Assembly: GCA_026129135.1 (NCBI GenBank)
Contig: JAHCIQ010000007.1
Coordinates: forward strand, 62,001 to 126,000
Source of the DNA: Cyanobacteria bacterium TGS_CYA1
GTDB lineage: Bacteria; Cyanobacteriota; Vampirovibrionia; Obscuribacterales; Obscuribacteraceae
Direction of reading: 5' to 3'
Length of the DNA stretch: 64,000 bases
The position numbers and the translations under genes were made by a program. Below, piece after piece: positions 34,526-43,400 of the stretch (position 1 is its first letter; each line of letters opens with the position of its first letter). The notes below the pieces were generated by a model, which was not told where the DNA came from, did not search any database, and worked only from the letters and a program-made list of their open reading frames with translations.

Positions 34526-36478
34526 ATGAATTACTCCCGTTTTCTAATTTCTGCAGGTTCCCTCCTTTTGCTTGGAGGATGCCAAATGCTAGGCGGAAAC
34601 AACTCTGGTCAGACGAGCGGAGGGTCGCAATCGAGCGTCCTTGGAAAAGTCCGACCCAAGATGGATCCAGAGCTATTAGCCCAGCTGAAGCAAGAGCAGA
34701 TGATGAATCAACAGCAAATGCAAGAAGGCGGGTTGCAGGACAATACCAATGCTCAAGGTCGTTTTCTGCCCAATGTGTCGATGGACCCGATTTCAGCCGC
34801 CCTGAACGGCGCACCGCAAAGCGGCGATTCGAGCAGCTCGAATGACGACAACCCCATGATGCCAGCGGCACAAACAAAGAACAAGCCAAGCGAAGCCAAT
34901 CCTTTCGAAGGTTCGGGAGATTCGTCTCCGGCAGAAGCAGCAACTTATGGAGCATACAACTATGGCGGCAATAGCTCAGTTCCAGCCCCGCCACCAGGAG
35001 CAGTGGCAGGAGGATTAGTCCCACCGCCACCAGCAGCAGTATCGCTCTCAACCCAAGCCAACATATCATACAACGATCCAAACGCGAATCCTTACATGAA
35101 TCCTTATGCCAACCCGGCTTTGAATCAGTGGGGAATTCCTCCCATGCCTTTTCAACAGGCAGCACCGCCGGCCGAGCAGCAGCGCCCAAGCGGATTATTC
35201 GGCTCAGGGTCTGGTTCCAGCAAGAAATCGAGTTCCTCCGAAAGCGACGATGAAGAAAAAGAGAAGAAAGACAATTTCGTTCCCATCCAGCCAACCGGCA
35301 TGCCATCTCGATCTCAATACAAACAGCGCGACGATTTAAAAGTTCTATGGAACGGAGCCTTAGCCACCCAGCAATATCAAAACCTCATAGATGCTGACGG
35401 CGACCTGGAAAACAGATTGAAGCAAGTCAACGTCGGGTTGCCGCCAGATTCGACCAAGGGTATTTTCAGTGTCACTCCGCGTGTTGTCAACTCTGTCTTT
35501 AGACCGCAAGACATGGGCAAGAAGAGCACCGACAAAGTACAAAAATTACAACAAGAACTGGTTCAATCATATTATCGCTACTTGTTCGAATACAACAAAT
35601 ATTCACTAGCTCAACAAACCGTTGCAGCGCGTAAGCAAGAAGTAGATGTAGCAAGTTCCAAGGCAGAAAAACAACGTGCCGCGGCTGACCTCGCCACCGC
35701 TCAAAACGAAGCCGACTCTGCCAAAGAAGACATGAATACCGCTCAGTATGAGCTTGCAGCAAATGCTGGTGCCAGAGCCGCTTCGAGCATCATCGGCAAA
35801 GTATCAGGAGTGACACCACCTGTAGCATCGCTTGCTTCGGCTGAAAAATCTGCACAGCCAGAAGCAGCCAAGAAAAAGGGTGGCATGTTCAGTGCCATAG
35901 GGCTTGGTGGCATATTTGGCGGTGGACATAAAGAAAACAACGAAGACAATTCATCCGATGAAGACGAAAGCTCCGCTCCAAAAGCCAGAGAAAGCAAGGA
36001 AATGATTGTCAAAGAAATCAAACCTGCAAAAGTTGCTAAAGCCGAAAAACCGGAAAAGGCAAGCAAGAAAAAATCCAAATCGGAAGACAGCGACGATGAC
36101 CTTTCACCCTCATCTGCACCTGAAAAGCCAAAAACTATCGCCAAAGCATCGGCTCCCGCCCCAGCGCAAGCCGCTTCGAAATCGCCAATTAGTTTTGATT
36201 TAAAAGACATAGACATCACTGCAAGAAAATCCATTCTTACCGTTTCGGTCCGTAATTCAGGCTCTGATGATTTCAAAATCTCGCCTGATGACATTTGCCT
36301 GGCCGAAGGAAATAAGCGAATTCAAGATGCGTCACTTCGCTCCGAGTTCGACTCCCTGACAGTCAAACCAAACGAGGAAGTGAAAGGCAAAATCACTATC
36401 CTTGGCAAACCATGGAACGACAGACTGACTATTAATATGAGCGATGGCACTACTACAGTTTCGCTCAGGAGGCGCTGA
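34526..36478 (+). CDS. large lipoprotein with coiled coil and C-terminal beta domain
   Basis: A 650-residue protein. A lipoprotein signal ends LLLLGGC with Cys19. Residues 20-270 are Gln/Asn/Pro/Ser-rich. A compact region begins at DDLKVLWNGALATQQYQNLI near 268. A coiled coil spans about 330-415 (VAARKQEVDVASSKAEKQRA), followed by an acidic/Lys-rich linker. The last 100 residues form an Ig-like beta domain (ILTVSVRNSGSDDFKISPDD ... TVKPNEEVKGKITILG). It would sit in the outer membrane. By position it could play the VirB7/VirB9-type part of a secretion core, but no motif proves it. Confidence 0.65.
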   Translation: MNYSRFLISAGSLLLLGGCQMLGGNNSGQTSGGSQSSVLGKVRPKMDPELLAQLKQEQMMNQQQMQEGGLQDNTNAQGRFLPNVSMDPISAALNGAPQSGDSSSSNDDNPMMPAAQTKNKPSEANPFEGSGDSSPAEAATYGAYNYGGNSSVPAPPPGAVAGGLVPPPPAAVSLSTQANISYNDPNANPYMNPYANPALNQWGIPPMPFQQAAPPAEQQRPSGLFGSGSGSSKKSSSSESDDEEKEKKDNFVPIQPTGMPSRSQYKQRDDLKVLWNGALATQQYQNLIDADGDLENRLKQVNVGLPPDSTKGIFSVTPRVVNSVFRPQDMGKKSTDKVQKLQQELVQSYYRYLFEYNKYSLAQQTVAARKQEVDVASSKAEKQRAAADLATAQNEADSAKEDMNTAQYELAANAGARAASSIIGKVSGVTPPVASLASAEKSAQPEAAKKKGGMFSAIGLGGIFGGGHKENNEDNSSDEDESSAPKARESKEMIVKEIKPAKVAKAEKPEKASKKKSKSEDSDDDLSPSSAPEKPKTIAKASAPAPAQAASKSPISFDLKDIDITARKSILTVSVRNSGSDDFKISPDDICLAEGNKRIQDASLRSEFDSLTVKPNEEVKGKITILGKPWNDRLTINMSDGTTTVSLRRR

Positions 36479-36483
36479 CTTAA

Positions 36484-36861
36484 ATGGCGCGGACTTACCA
36501 GGTCATTAATTTAAAACAGCCAGTCAAACTATTTGGCTTTACTATAAGACAGCTCATTTTTCTGGCAATCGGTATTGGATTGGGCTTTCTGGCAATAAGC
36601 AAGGTACCAGGAGACTGGAAAATCGGCAATTTGCCGGTCGCACTCTTTGCTTTCATCTTTTGTGTGAGCATAGGCATTGTGGCAGGCTTTTTTACCGACT
36701 TGAAACCAATGGCATGGTGGCGGAACAGTTTAATGTACCGTCTGGGCATGCGCCCGACCACATACATGCCGCGCCCCGAAGAGCGCATCCCTTACCCTTC
36801 GAGCGATATAGACGATGACGACAGGAAAGAAGACGAATATTTTATCGGCTCAAGGCGTTAG
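36484..36861 (+). CDS. VirB3/PrgI-like two-TM protein
   Basis: A 125-residue protein with an N-terminal VINLKQPVKLFGFTIRQ segment, two TM helices (about 18-38 and 48-70), a short cytosolic stretch and an acidic tail. The layout (short soluble head, two close helices) is that of VirB3/PrgI proteins, which sit next to the VirB4 ATPase in type IV secretion. The gene lies immediately before a VirB4-like ATPase gene, as PrgI usually does. It starts 5 bp after the lipoprotein gene. Confidence 0.66.
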   Translation: MARTYQVINLKQPVKLFGFTIRQLIFLAIGIGLGFLAISKVPGDWKIGNLPVALFAFIFCVSIGIVAGFFTDLKPMAWWRNSLMYRLGMRPTTYMPRPEERIPYPSSDIDDDDRKEDEYFIGSRR

Positions 36862-36886
36862 CTGAGAGACCGGAAATGAGGATTAA

Positions 36887-36916
36887 TTGACCTCTTTCCT
36901 TTATCTTGGGTACTAT
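36887..36916 (+). promoter_or_regulatory. candidate promoter before the VirB4-like gene
   Basis: TTGACC and TACTAT are spaced by 18 bp in the 87-bp gap after the VirB3-like gene. An AAGGAG follows at 36923-36928, but no start codon lies at a suitable distance from it. The site could give the ATPase its own transcript within the operon. Confidence 0.4.
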
Positions 36917-36948
36917 TAAATTAAGGAGTCTATTTAGGCAAGAAATTA

Positions 36949-39705
36949 GTGGCCAGCGGAAGTTACTCAGGTGGAAGAAAACGCACTGGGCGCCAAGGCG
37001 CCAGCCGCGGCGTGCCTTCCAAACAAAAACCCGCCCCAGAGCCCGAACAGGAAGGCAAAACAATGCCCATGATCCCTGGCAATTTGGGCAATAATTTCCT
37101 TGCCGGGCTGCATAACTCTCTGCCTGCGAACGTTCGCAATCTCATGCCGTTTGGTATTGACCCAGACGATCCCGAATCGATGGGCGACGGAGGTCCACCC
37201 AAAGATAAGCGCGGTGGGGCAAGCTGGCAGGACGTTTGTTTTATCCATTCGATTCCAGGCGAAGATGAAGAAGAGGGCGTCGTAGTCCTTGCAGACGGTA
37301 GTTTCAGAAAATATATCGCTATTAAAGGGATCAATGTCCTTTTGTACGACGAAGAAGACCGCGACCAGATGGCGCAGCATTTTTCCAATTTTGCCAATTC
37401 TTGCGATACCGATATCCAGATAATCATCAAATCGAAGCATTTATCGGTTGATGAATATCTCTCCCGATACCAGATTCACATCAAGAGCGACGACAGTTAT
37501 CTGAAATGGTATGCCGAATATACCGATAAATGGTTCCGCGGCATCCAGGAGCGAAGCTTCGTCCCCGACCGTCACTTTTATATCGTGGTGAGCTATCAAC
37601 CACCTGATTGCAAGTCGGGCTCGGCCTGGTCTGGTCGCAGGTCTATTCAAAAACACGAAGAATACCTGGATGCACTTAATCGACTAGTGCGAACCGCTTT
37701 CGAGCAATTGCGCGTCGGCAACTTGCGTCCCAAAATTCTGACCAGACGCGAAGTGCGCAACTTGATTTATTCAGATTTGAACCCGAGTCTTTCAAGACGC
37801 GAGCCAGAAGCTCCGCCTTCGAGTCCAACTATGTCCGAAGCGTCGACACTTGCAGGATCGGCTTTAAAAGTGCACGACGAATATTTGTGGCTCGATGGAA
37901 AATACATCGGCTCGCAATACATCTTCGAATTGCCGCATGATACCTGGATGGGCTGGCTCGTCGACTTGCTTACTTTGAGTGTGGAATACACCTTGTCTGT
38001 ATTTATACACCAATGCAATCAAGACAAGGTGCGTGCTGATCTCAAACGCAAATATCACATCGGTATGGTGGCAAGTACACAGCTTGCAACGCCCGACCTT
38101 GAAGGTATCGAAAATACCAACCGAGCGGCAAGCGCTATCAAAGAATTCTTGCGTAGCTCGGCTAAAGCTTTTGATATCAGTATGTATATTTCAACTACGG
38201 CAGACAGTCGTGATGAGCTTCTAGGTAATCTGGACGAAATCAGACGCGTATTCAAAAACAAATCGGCTAATCTGGATCGCGGACAATTATTGCAACTGGA
38301 TAGCTGGCAATCCACTCTGGCGGTGGGTGTAGACAAACTCGCAGTAGTGCACAGAGTGATGTCGCCTATAGTGGGAACAGTCTGGCCCTTTTTCACCGCT
38401 GCGTGCGGAACGCCTGACGGTGTCCCTTTCGGCTTTGCTATCGCGTCTAGAGAACCGGTCTTGCTCAATCCGTTCTTCAGAGGCGCGGGCAAAGACGCTA
38501 ACAATATGTTCGTTGTAGGAACGACCGGTGCGGGTAAATCTTTCGCTGTGTCGATGATGATTTTGCGCCTGCTGCCTATGGGTGTGCGCTTTGTATTGAT
38601 CGATAAAACAGTAGACAAATTTGGTGCTTACCGCTTCATCACCGAGCTTCTTGGTCCAGATCTCTGCCATTATGTCGACCTTGGTCCAAACTCAGGAAAT
38701 ATCTTGAACCCATTCGATCTTGGTCCTGAAGACACTTTGAAAGGTGAGCCTTCGCACGACAAAGTTTCGAGTTTGCTTTCGCTTCTAGATTTGATGCTGG
38801 CACCAGAAGGACGCGAAGAATTGTCGGTGGAAGAGAAGTCGCTTCTAGACGGGTTGATTCGTGTTGCTTACATGGAAGCAAGCATGATGGGCAAAGTGCC
38901 AATCATGTCTGATCTGGCTCGTATAACCGCTCAAGCAGCCGCTTCTGAAAACGATCCTGTGCAGCGCGAACGTCTTGCTCAGTTTGCCCGAGGACTTTCA
39001 CTCTTCACTAAAGCTGGCGCTTTTGGCGGATTGGTCGATGGTTACACCAACGTCGACACTGAAAAATTGATGCTCGTTTTTGATACCAGAGAAGTAAACG
39101 AACCAAGACTAGAGCGTATCGCCGTTTATATCCTTGCTGATTTCATCAGACGAAAAGCAGCTGAATCGAAAGAGCGCGGGGTGCGATTTGCAGCGATCAT
39201 AGACGAGGCGTCCACTCTCATGCGATTCAAGGCAGGAGCCAGACTGCTAGACGATTTATCGAGACGTGCTCGTCACTACGGTATGATGCTGGTTTCAATT
39301 ACACAGCAGTTGAAGGACTTTTTCCGTCAACAAGAAGAAGCCGATTCTGTTGTCAAAAACTCGCACATGAAAATTCTTTTGCGACAAGATCCAAGTGACT
39401 TGAAGCTTTTGAAAGACGTGCTGCGATTGCGCAATGCCGAGGTGCATGCAATCGAGCAATTCGCTAAAGACGAAGAGAAAAGAAAAGAATCGCAAGCGCT
39501 TTTGATTGTCGGTGCCGTGCATGGCACTATCAAACTGATTCCAAGTCCCATGGACTATTGGATTTGCACATCAGAGCCTATCAAAGACATTCCGCGTCGT
39601 TTGAAAAAAATCGAAGAAGTAAAAAGAAAGGATCCAAAACTACCTCACACAGACGCTTGCCGACAAGCGGTTTATTTCCTGGGCTTGGGACACGAAAATC
39701 AGTAG
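36949..39705 (+). CDS. VirB4/TraC-like type IV secretion ATPase
   Basis: A 918-residue ATPase. The N-terminal half is a VirB4/TraC-type domain. The motor domain has Walker A GTTGAGKS near residues 524-531, Walker B FAAIIDEAS near 747-755 and the conserved block RARHYGMMLVSITQQLKDFF near 775 that carries the ARHYG/TQ motif of VirB4 ATPases. Such ATPases power assembly of, and export through, type IV systems at the inner membrane. The start is either GTG 36949, with a basic disordered head, or ATG 37063, which has a better ribosome-binding site (GGAAGG). No VirD4, VirB11 or relaxase is nearby. Confidence 0.85.
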   Translation: MASGSYSGGRKRTGRQGASRGVPSKQKPAPEPEQEGKTMPMIPGNLGNNFLAGLHNSLPANVRNLMPFGIDPDDPESMGDGGPPKDKRGGASWQDVCFIHSIPGEDEEEGVVVLADGSFRKYIAIKGINVLLYDEEDRDQMAQHFSNFANSCDTDIQIIIKSKHLSVDEYLSRYQIHIKSDDSYLKWYAEYTDKWFRGIQERSFVPDRHFYIVVSYQPPDCKSGSAWSGRRSIQKHEEYLDALNRLVRTAFEQLRVGNLRPKILTRREVRNLIYSDLNPSLSRREPEAPPSSPTMSEASTLAGSALKVHDEYLWLDGKYIGSQYIFELPHDTWMGWLVDLLTLSVEYTLSVFIHQCNQDKVRADLKRKYHIGMVASTQLATPDLEGIENTNRAASAIKEFLRSSAKAFDISMYISTTADSRDELLGNLDEIRRVFKNKSANLDRGQLLQLDSWQSTLAVGVDKLAVVHRVMSPIVGTVWPFFTAACGTPDGVPFGFAIASREPVLLNPFFRGAGKDANNMFVVGTTGAGKSFAVSMMILRLLPMGVRFVLIDKTVDKFGAYRFITELLGPDLCHYVDLGPNSGNILNPFDLGPEDTLKGEPSHDKVSSLLSLLDLMLAPEGREELSVEEKSLLDGLIRVAYMEASMMGKVPIMSDLARITAQAAASENDPVQRERLAQFARGLSLFTKAGAFGGLVDGYTNVDTEKLMLVFDTREVNEPRLERIAVYILADFIRRKAAESKERGVRFAAIIDEASTLMRFKAGARLLDDLSRRARHYGMMLVSITQQLKDFFRQQEEADSVVKNSHMKILLRQDPSDLKLLKDVLRLRNAEVHAIEQFAKDEEKRKESQALLIVGAVHGTIKLIPSPMDYWICTSEPIKDIPRRLKKIEEVKRKDPKLPHTDACRQAVYFLGLGHENQ

Positions 39706-40053
39706 ATGGAAAAAATCTTCAGCTTCAACAAATGGTTCATCTTGTTTTGCGCTCTTTTAATTGTGACCTTTGGTACACTGAAGGTGGTTGGCGATATGAG
39801 AATTTGCGAAGAAGCAAATTATCTTGCTCGCACTATGTTCGCCTGGGAGTGGCCCGAATTAAAAGCCAACGCCACTGTTGACTCGATTCGCACAAGAGTA
39901 CTTCAACACAATTCAACCGATGCAGTTGTAGAAGTATCAGGCAATCAAAATGTTGCCACCAATGGTGCCACCACTAACGGGACTTTTCTGGCCAATTTGT
40001 CATTTTACAAGCAGCAAAACAAATGGATTCTCGGCAAAGTAGAGTTGAAATAA
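39706..40053 (+). CDS. small membrane-anchored protein, secretion-cluster member
   Basis: A 115-residue protein with one N-terminal TM (WFILFCALLIVTFGTLKVV) and an exported domain of about 85 residues ending in a beta-like FLANLSFYKQQNKWILGKVE. Its ATG follows the ATPase stop directly and the next gene starts 12 bp later, so it belongs to the operon. The C-terminal pattern recalls small NTF2-like or VirB8-type periplasmic domains, but the similarity is too weak to assign. Confidence 0.6.
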   Translation: MEKIFSFNKWFILFCALLIVTFGTLKVVGDMRICEEANYLARTMFAWEWPELKANATVDSIRTRVLQHNSTDAVVEVSGNQNVATNGATTNGTFLANLSFYKQQNKWILGKVELK

Positions 40054-40065
40054 CGGAAAGAAAAA

Positions 40066-40629
40066 ATGTACTGGCGTCTGAACAAAATTACACCGCAGCA
40101 ATTTTTGCAGTACTATGCTGTACATATCGCGCTTGCCGTAAGCCTTTCGGTCAATTTCTTTCAAATGGTTACAAGACCAAAACAAGACAAGCTCCCTCAG
40201 CAAATGCAACAGAGTTTCGTTATTTTCGCCAAACAAGTCACCTCGCACTTGCTCGACACCACTTACCTGACTTTTCTCGATTCGACCGCGGCGCTCGATA
40301 GCGAACTCGCTCCGACAGTGAAAAAATATCTCAAAGAGCGCGGCTTGCTTACTCAGGGAGCTGAGCTTTCAGCCATGGCAATCCAGCTCAAACGCTCGAG
40401 ACAGGTCTGCGCCATCAGATTCGACCGGGTGCAAATGGCCGACCCCAACCAGCAAGGCATGATTCCTTGCACTGTGGCTGGCAAAATTGCCATTCACTCA
40501 TCTGACGAATCTGGTCCGCAAGAACAAGATTTTTGCTTTCGTTATCTCATAGGTATTTCAAGAGCCACTCAACAGCCTATAATATCTGGGTTCGAAGAGC
40601 TTTCCGCCGCACCGCAAGGTGGCGGTTAA
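40066..40629 (+). CDS. VirB8/TraE-like single-TM protein (tentative)
   Basis: A 187-residue protein with a short cytoplasmic head, one TM near 17-36 (YYAVHIALAVSLSVNFF) and an exported domain of about 150 residues ending in Gly-rich sequence. TraE/VirB8 proteins of type IV systems share this architecture, and the position beside VirB3- and VirB4-like genes supports the idea. No diagnostic motif is visible. A gap of 24 bp separates it from ribE, which appears to be in the same operon. Confidence 0.5.
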   Translation: MYWRLNKITPQQFLQYYAVHIALAVSLSVNFFQMVTRPKQDKLPQQMQQSFVIFAKQVTSHLLDTTYLTFLDSTAALDSELAPTVKKYLKERGLLTQGAELSAMAIQLKRSRQVCAIRFDRVQMADPNQQGMIPCTVAGKIAIHSSDESGPQEQDFCFRYLIGISRATQQPIISGFEELSAAPQGGG

Positions 40630-40653
40630 GCAAAGCCAGAGCCAATATAGGAC

Positions 40654-41319
40654 TTGAATAAAATGTTTTCCGGCATCATCGAAGAAATCGGTTCAATCAC
40701 GAACGTGAAAGCCTCAAGCGACGGCAGTCGCTTTTCAATCAAGGCGACTAACGTTTTCAAAGACATCGCCATGGGCGAGTCGATTTCGGTCAATGGCACC
40801 TGCCTCACAGTCATTGCCTGGGACGAAAAAGCGTCCACTTTCGACGTTGAAGCCTCGCACCAGACGCTCAACGTAACCAATCTGGGCAAACTCGAAGCAA
40901 GCGACGAAGTCAATCTGGAGAAAGCGCTCAAAGTATCCGACCGACTCGGTGGGCACATCGTGAGCGGACACGTGGACACGACAGCGACGCTCAAATCGAT
41001 TAGAGAAGACGGATTCGCCCGTTTTCTGGTTTTCAGCCTGGACAAGAAATGGTCGCCCTATTTCATCGAAAAGGGTTCGGTCACGGTCAATGGCATTTCG
41101 CTCACAGTGGTCGATTTTCCAGCTCAGGAAGACGGCAATTTTGCCTTTTCGGTTTGTCTCATTCCTCACACTCTGGAGGTGACAACAATGAAAAATCTGG
41201 CGCCTGGTGCGGTTTGCAATATCGAGTGCGACATCATGGCAAAATACCTGGTCCGATTGTTAGCAGAAGGTTATCTTGAAAACCTTAATAAAGTAGGACA
41301 AAATCTTCCGGTTTCCTGA
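40654..41319 (+). CDS. ribE: riboflavin synthase, alpha chain
   Basis: RibE dismutates 6,7-dimethyl-8-ribityllumazine to riboflavin. The protein begins with the hallmark MFSGIIEEIGSI. It contains two lumazine-binding domains: the first has GESISVNGTCLTV and DRLGGHIVSGHVD, the second KGSVTVNGISLTVV and LIPHTLEVTTM. A frame beginning six bases earlier exists, but ATG 40660 gives the usual N-terminus exactly. Length about 220. It is 45 bp before ribBA. No FMN riboswitch is visible upstream. Confidence 0.93.
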   Translation: MNKMFSGIIEEIGSITNVKASSDGSRFSIKATNVFKDIAMGESISVNGTCLTVIAWDEKASTFDVEASHQTLNVTNLGKLEASDEVNLEKALKVSDRLGGHIVSGHVDTTATLKSIREDGFARFLVFSLDKKWSPYFIEKGSVTVNGISLTVVDFPAQEDGNFAFSVCLIPHTLEVTTMKNLAPGAVCNIECDIMAKYLVRLLAEGYLENLNKVGQNLPVS

Positions 41320-41364
41320 TTTTCACGGTTAAATTCTATAGAAATTACCAAGAGGTCTTTCGCT

Positions 41365-42660
41365 ATGGAAACACCGGTTACGCTCGAGCCCCAAAAGACT
41401 CAAATCTCTTCCCAGTTCAATGACGACGTGTTCGATTCGGTGGAAGATGCGTTAGCCGACATTGCCAAAGGCAAATTCGTGGTCGTTTCAGACGACGAAG
41501 ACCGCGAAAACGAAGGCGACCTCATTTGCGCAGCCGAATTAGTGACGCCCGAAATGCTCAATTTCATGGTCACTCAAGCCCGCGGCTGGGTCTGCCTGGC
41601 TCTAACCCAGGAAAAAGCCCGAGCCCTCGACCTGCCATTAATGGTCGAAAACAACACAGAATCGCAACAGACAGCATTCACAATCACCGTCGACGCCGAC
41701 AAAAAATTTGGTGTCACTACTGGTATCAGCGCCTACGACCGAGCGACCACCATTCGCGTTGCGGTAGATCAAGACGCCAAGCCGGAAGACCTTCGTCGTC
41801 CCGGACACATTTCGCCGCTGGTAGCACGTGACGGTGGCGTACTGCGCCGAGCTGGTCATACCGAAGCCGCAGTAGATCTGGCTCGAATGGCTGGTCTTGC
41901 TCCAGCAGGTGTAATTTGCGAAATTCTGAACGAAGACGGAACCATGGCTCGTGTTCCTCAATTAAAAGAGTTCGCTCGTCGCAACAATCTCAAATTCATC
42001 AATATCGCCCAATTAATTGCTTACAGACTGAAGCAAGAACGTTTCGTCAAGCGCGAAACATCAGTGCGACTCCCTTCCGCTTTTGGCGATTTCAATCTCT
42101 ATTGCTATCGCAATACACTCGATGACAGCTGCCATCTGGCACTGGTCAAAGGCGATATCCAGGGCAAAGAAAACGTTTTAATTCGTGTCCACAGCGAATG
42201 TTTGACCGGCGATGTTTTCGCCAGTCTGCGCTGCGACTGCGGACCACAACTGGAAGGCGCCCTGGCATTGATTCAAAAAGAAGAAGCCGGCGTTCTGGTT
42301 TATCTGCGTCAAGAAGGTCGTGGCATCGGGCTCATCAACAAGCTCAAAGCATATGCCTTGCAAGAACAAGGTCAGGACACGGTTGAAGCAAATGAGTCTC
42401 TGGGATTCAAGCCCGACCTGCGCGATTACGGCGTGGGAGCTCAAATCTTGTGCGACCTTGGTCTCACGTCTGTGCGCATCATCACCAATAACCCACGCAA
42501 AATTGTGGGACTGGAAGGCTATGGTCTGGAAATCACAGATCGCGTGAGTCTACCGCCAGCATGCAACAGCCACAATATGGGTTATTTGCTCACCAAAAAA
42601 GAAAAAATGGGCCACTGGTTGGACGGAATTGAATTGACCACACAAGGAGAAAACGAATAA
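41365..42660 (+). CDS. ribBA: bifunctional 3,4-dihydroxy-2-butanone-4-phosphate synthase / GTP cyclohydrolase II
   Basis: This 431-residue fusion makes both precursors of riboflavin. The RibB half (about 25-225) has [14 protein letters not shown] and [20 protein letters not shown]. The RibA half (about 230-420) has the zinc site [35 protein letters not shown] and [15 protein letters not shown]. All metal and catalytic residues appear present. The stop shares a base with the ribH start (TAATG), implying coupled translation. ribD is not in the window. Confidence 0.95.
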   Translation: METPVTLEPQKTQISSQFNDDVFDSVEDALADIAKGKFVVVSDDEDRENEGDLICAAELVTPEMLNFMVTQARGWVCLALTQEKARALDLPLMVENNTESQQTAFTITVDADKKFGVTTGISAYDRATTIRVAVDQDAKPEDLRRPGHISPLVARDGGVLRRAGHTEAAVDLARMAGLAPAGVICEILNEDGTMARVPQLKEFARRNNLKFINIAQLIAYRLKQERFVKRETSVRLPSAFGDFNLYCYRNTLDDSCHLALVKGDIQGKENVLIRVHSECLTGDVFASLRCDCGPQLEGALALIQKEEAGVLVYLRQEGRGIGLINKLKAYALQEQGQDTVEANESLGFKPDLRDYGVGAQILCDLGLTSVRIITNNPRKIVGLEGYGLEITDRVSLPPACNSHNMGYLLTKKEKMGHWLDGIELTTQGENE

Positions 42661-43160
42661 TGGCGCAAGACAAACCAAATGTCATCGAAGGCAGCCTGAT
42701 TGGAACAGGTCTCAAATTCGCCGTGGTCGCAAGCCGCTTCAACGATTTCATTACGAGCAAATTGCTTGAAGGCTGTATCGATTCTCTTAAGAGACACGGT
42801 GCCGACTGTCAAAACATAGACGTCATCTGGTGCCCCGGTGCTTTTGAAATTCCACTGGTAGCAAAAGCAGCTGCTGAGACTGCAAAATACGATGCAGTTA
42901 TTTGTCTTGGAGCAGTAATCCGCGGAGCCACCGCCCACTTCGATTATGTATGCGCTCAAAATGCATCGGGCATTGCAAGCACAAGTGTCGAAACCGGCGT
43001 CCCGACCATTTATGGCGTTTTGACCGTAGATACAATCGAACAAGCAATCGAGCGCGCTGGCACTAAAGCTGGCAACAAAGGCTCAGACTGCGCAGTCGCT
43101 GCAATCGAAATGGTCAATGTCCTGACCAGCTTGAAACGCGCCAAAACTGCCAAAGTCTAA
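42660..43160 (+). CDS. ribH: 6,7-dimethyl-8-ribityllumazine synthase
   Basis: RibH condenses the RibA- and RibB-derived intermediates to the lumazine precursor of riboflavin. The 166-residue protein shows [32 protein letters not shown] and [16 protein letters not shown] with the catalytic His, then [16 protein letters not shown]. Length is normal. It ends the rightward operon, followed by a spacer with a 16-bp tandem repeat and a hairpin at 43286-43316. Confidence 0.95.
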   Translation: MAQDKPNVIEGSLIGTGLKFAVVASRFNDFITSKLLEGCIDSLKRHGADCQNIDVIWCPGAFEIPLVAKAAAETAKYDAVICLGAVIRGATAHFDYVCAQNASGIASTSVETGVPTIYGVLTVDTIEQAIERAGTKAGNKGSDCAVAAIEMVNVLTSLKRAKTAKV

Positions 43161-43174
43161 TCGCCTTCGTTGAG

Positions 43175-43206
43175 TCCCTCATTTGCTGGGTCCCTCATTT
43201 GCTGGG
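43175..43206. repeat. 16-bp unit repeated twice in tandem
   Basis: TCCCTCATTTGCTGGG occurs at 43175-43190 and again at 43191-43206, followed by a partial third copy (TCCTTC). It lies 15 bp after the ribH stop. Probably a replication-slippage duplication; no function is evident. Confidence 0.7.
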
Positions 43207-43285
43207 TCCTTCAAGTGTGCCCGAAATCTCTCTGCAGATCGAATGCGTCTTTTTACTGCCTGTTCTGTAAAAAGGTAAAATGACT

Positions 43286-43316
43286 CCCTTTTCTAACTTG
43301 GTCGTTAGAAGAAGGG
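43286..43316 (+). terminator. hairpin downstream of ribH, possible terminator
   Basis: CCCTTTTCTAAC and GTTAGAAGAAGGG pair around a TTGGTC loop with one small bulge. A run TTTCCTTTTT follows 7 nt later rather than immediately, so termination is plausible but not certain. It would end the long rightward operon. A CCAGAT/ATCTGG hairpin lies at 43361-43383. Confidence 0.5.
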
Positions 43317-43400
43317 ATCAAGTTTCCTTTTTGCAGGAACTGAAGAATCAAAAGAGAGAGCCAGATCTAAGTGAGGTATCTGGACCATTTGCAAACTGAC

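Noticed and set aside
34491..35306. 271-aa minus-strand frame opposite the lipoprotein gene
   Set aside because: It lies opposite a well-supported lipoprotein with lipobox and has no family pattern.
35743..36294. 183-aa minus-strand frame opposite the lipoprotein gene
   Set aside because: Antisense to the coiled-coil and low-complexity regions; no start signal.
38055..38618. 187-aa minus-strand frame inside the VirB4-like gene
   Set aside because: It is antisense to the Walker A region of a clearly coding ATPase.
40600..40660. FMN riboswitch before ribE
   Set aside because: Only 24 bp separate ribE from the preceding gene and the conserved RFN elements are absent.
25040..43160. integrative conjugative element
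   Set aside because: Although VirB3/VirB4-like genes are present, no relaxase, coupling protein, integrase, attachment repeats or tRNA boundary is visible.
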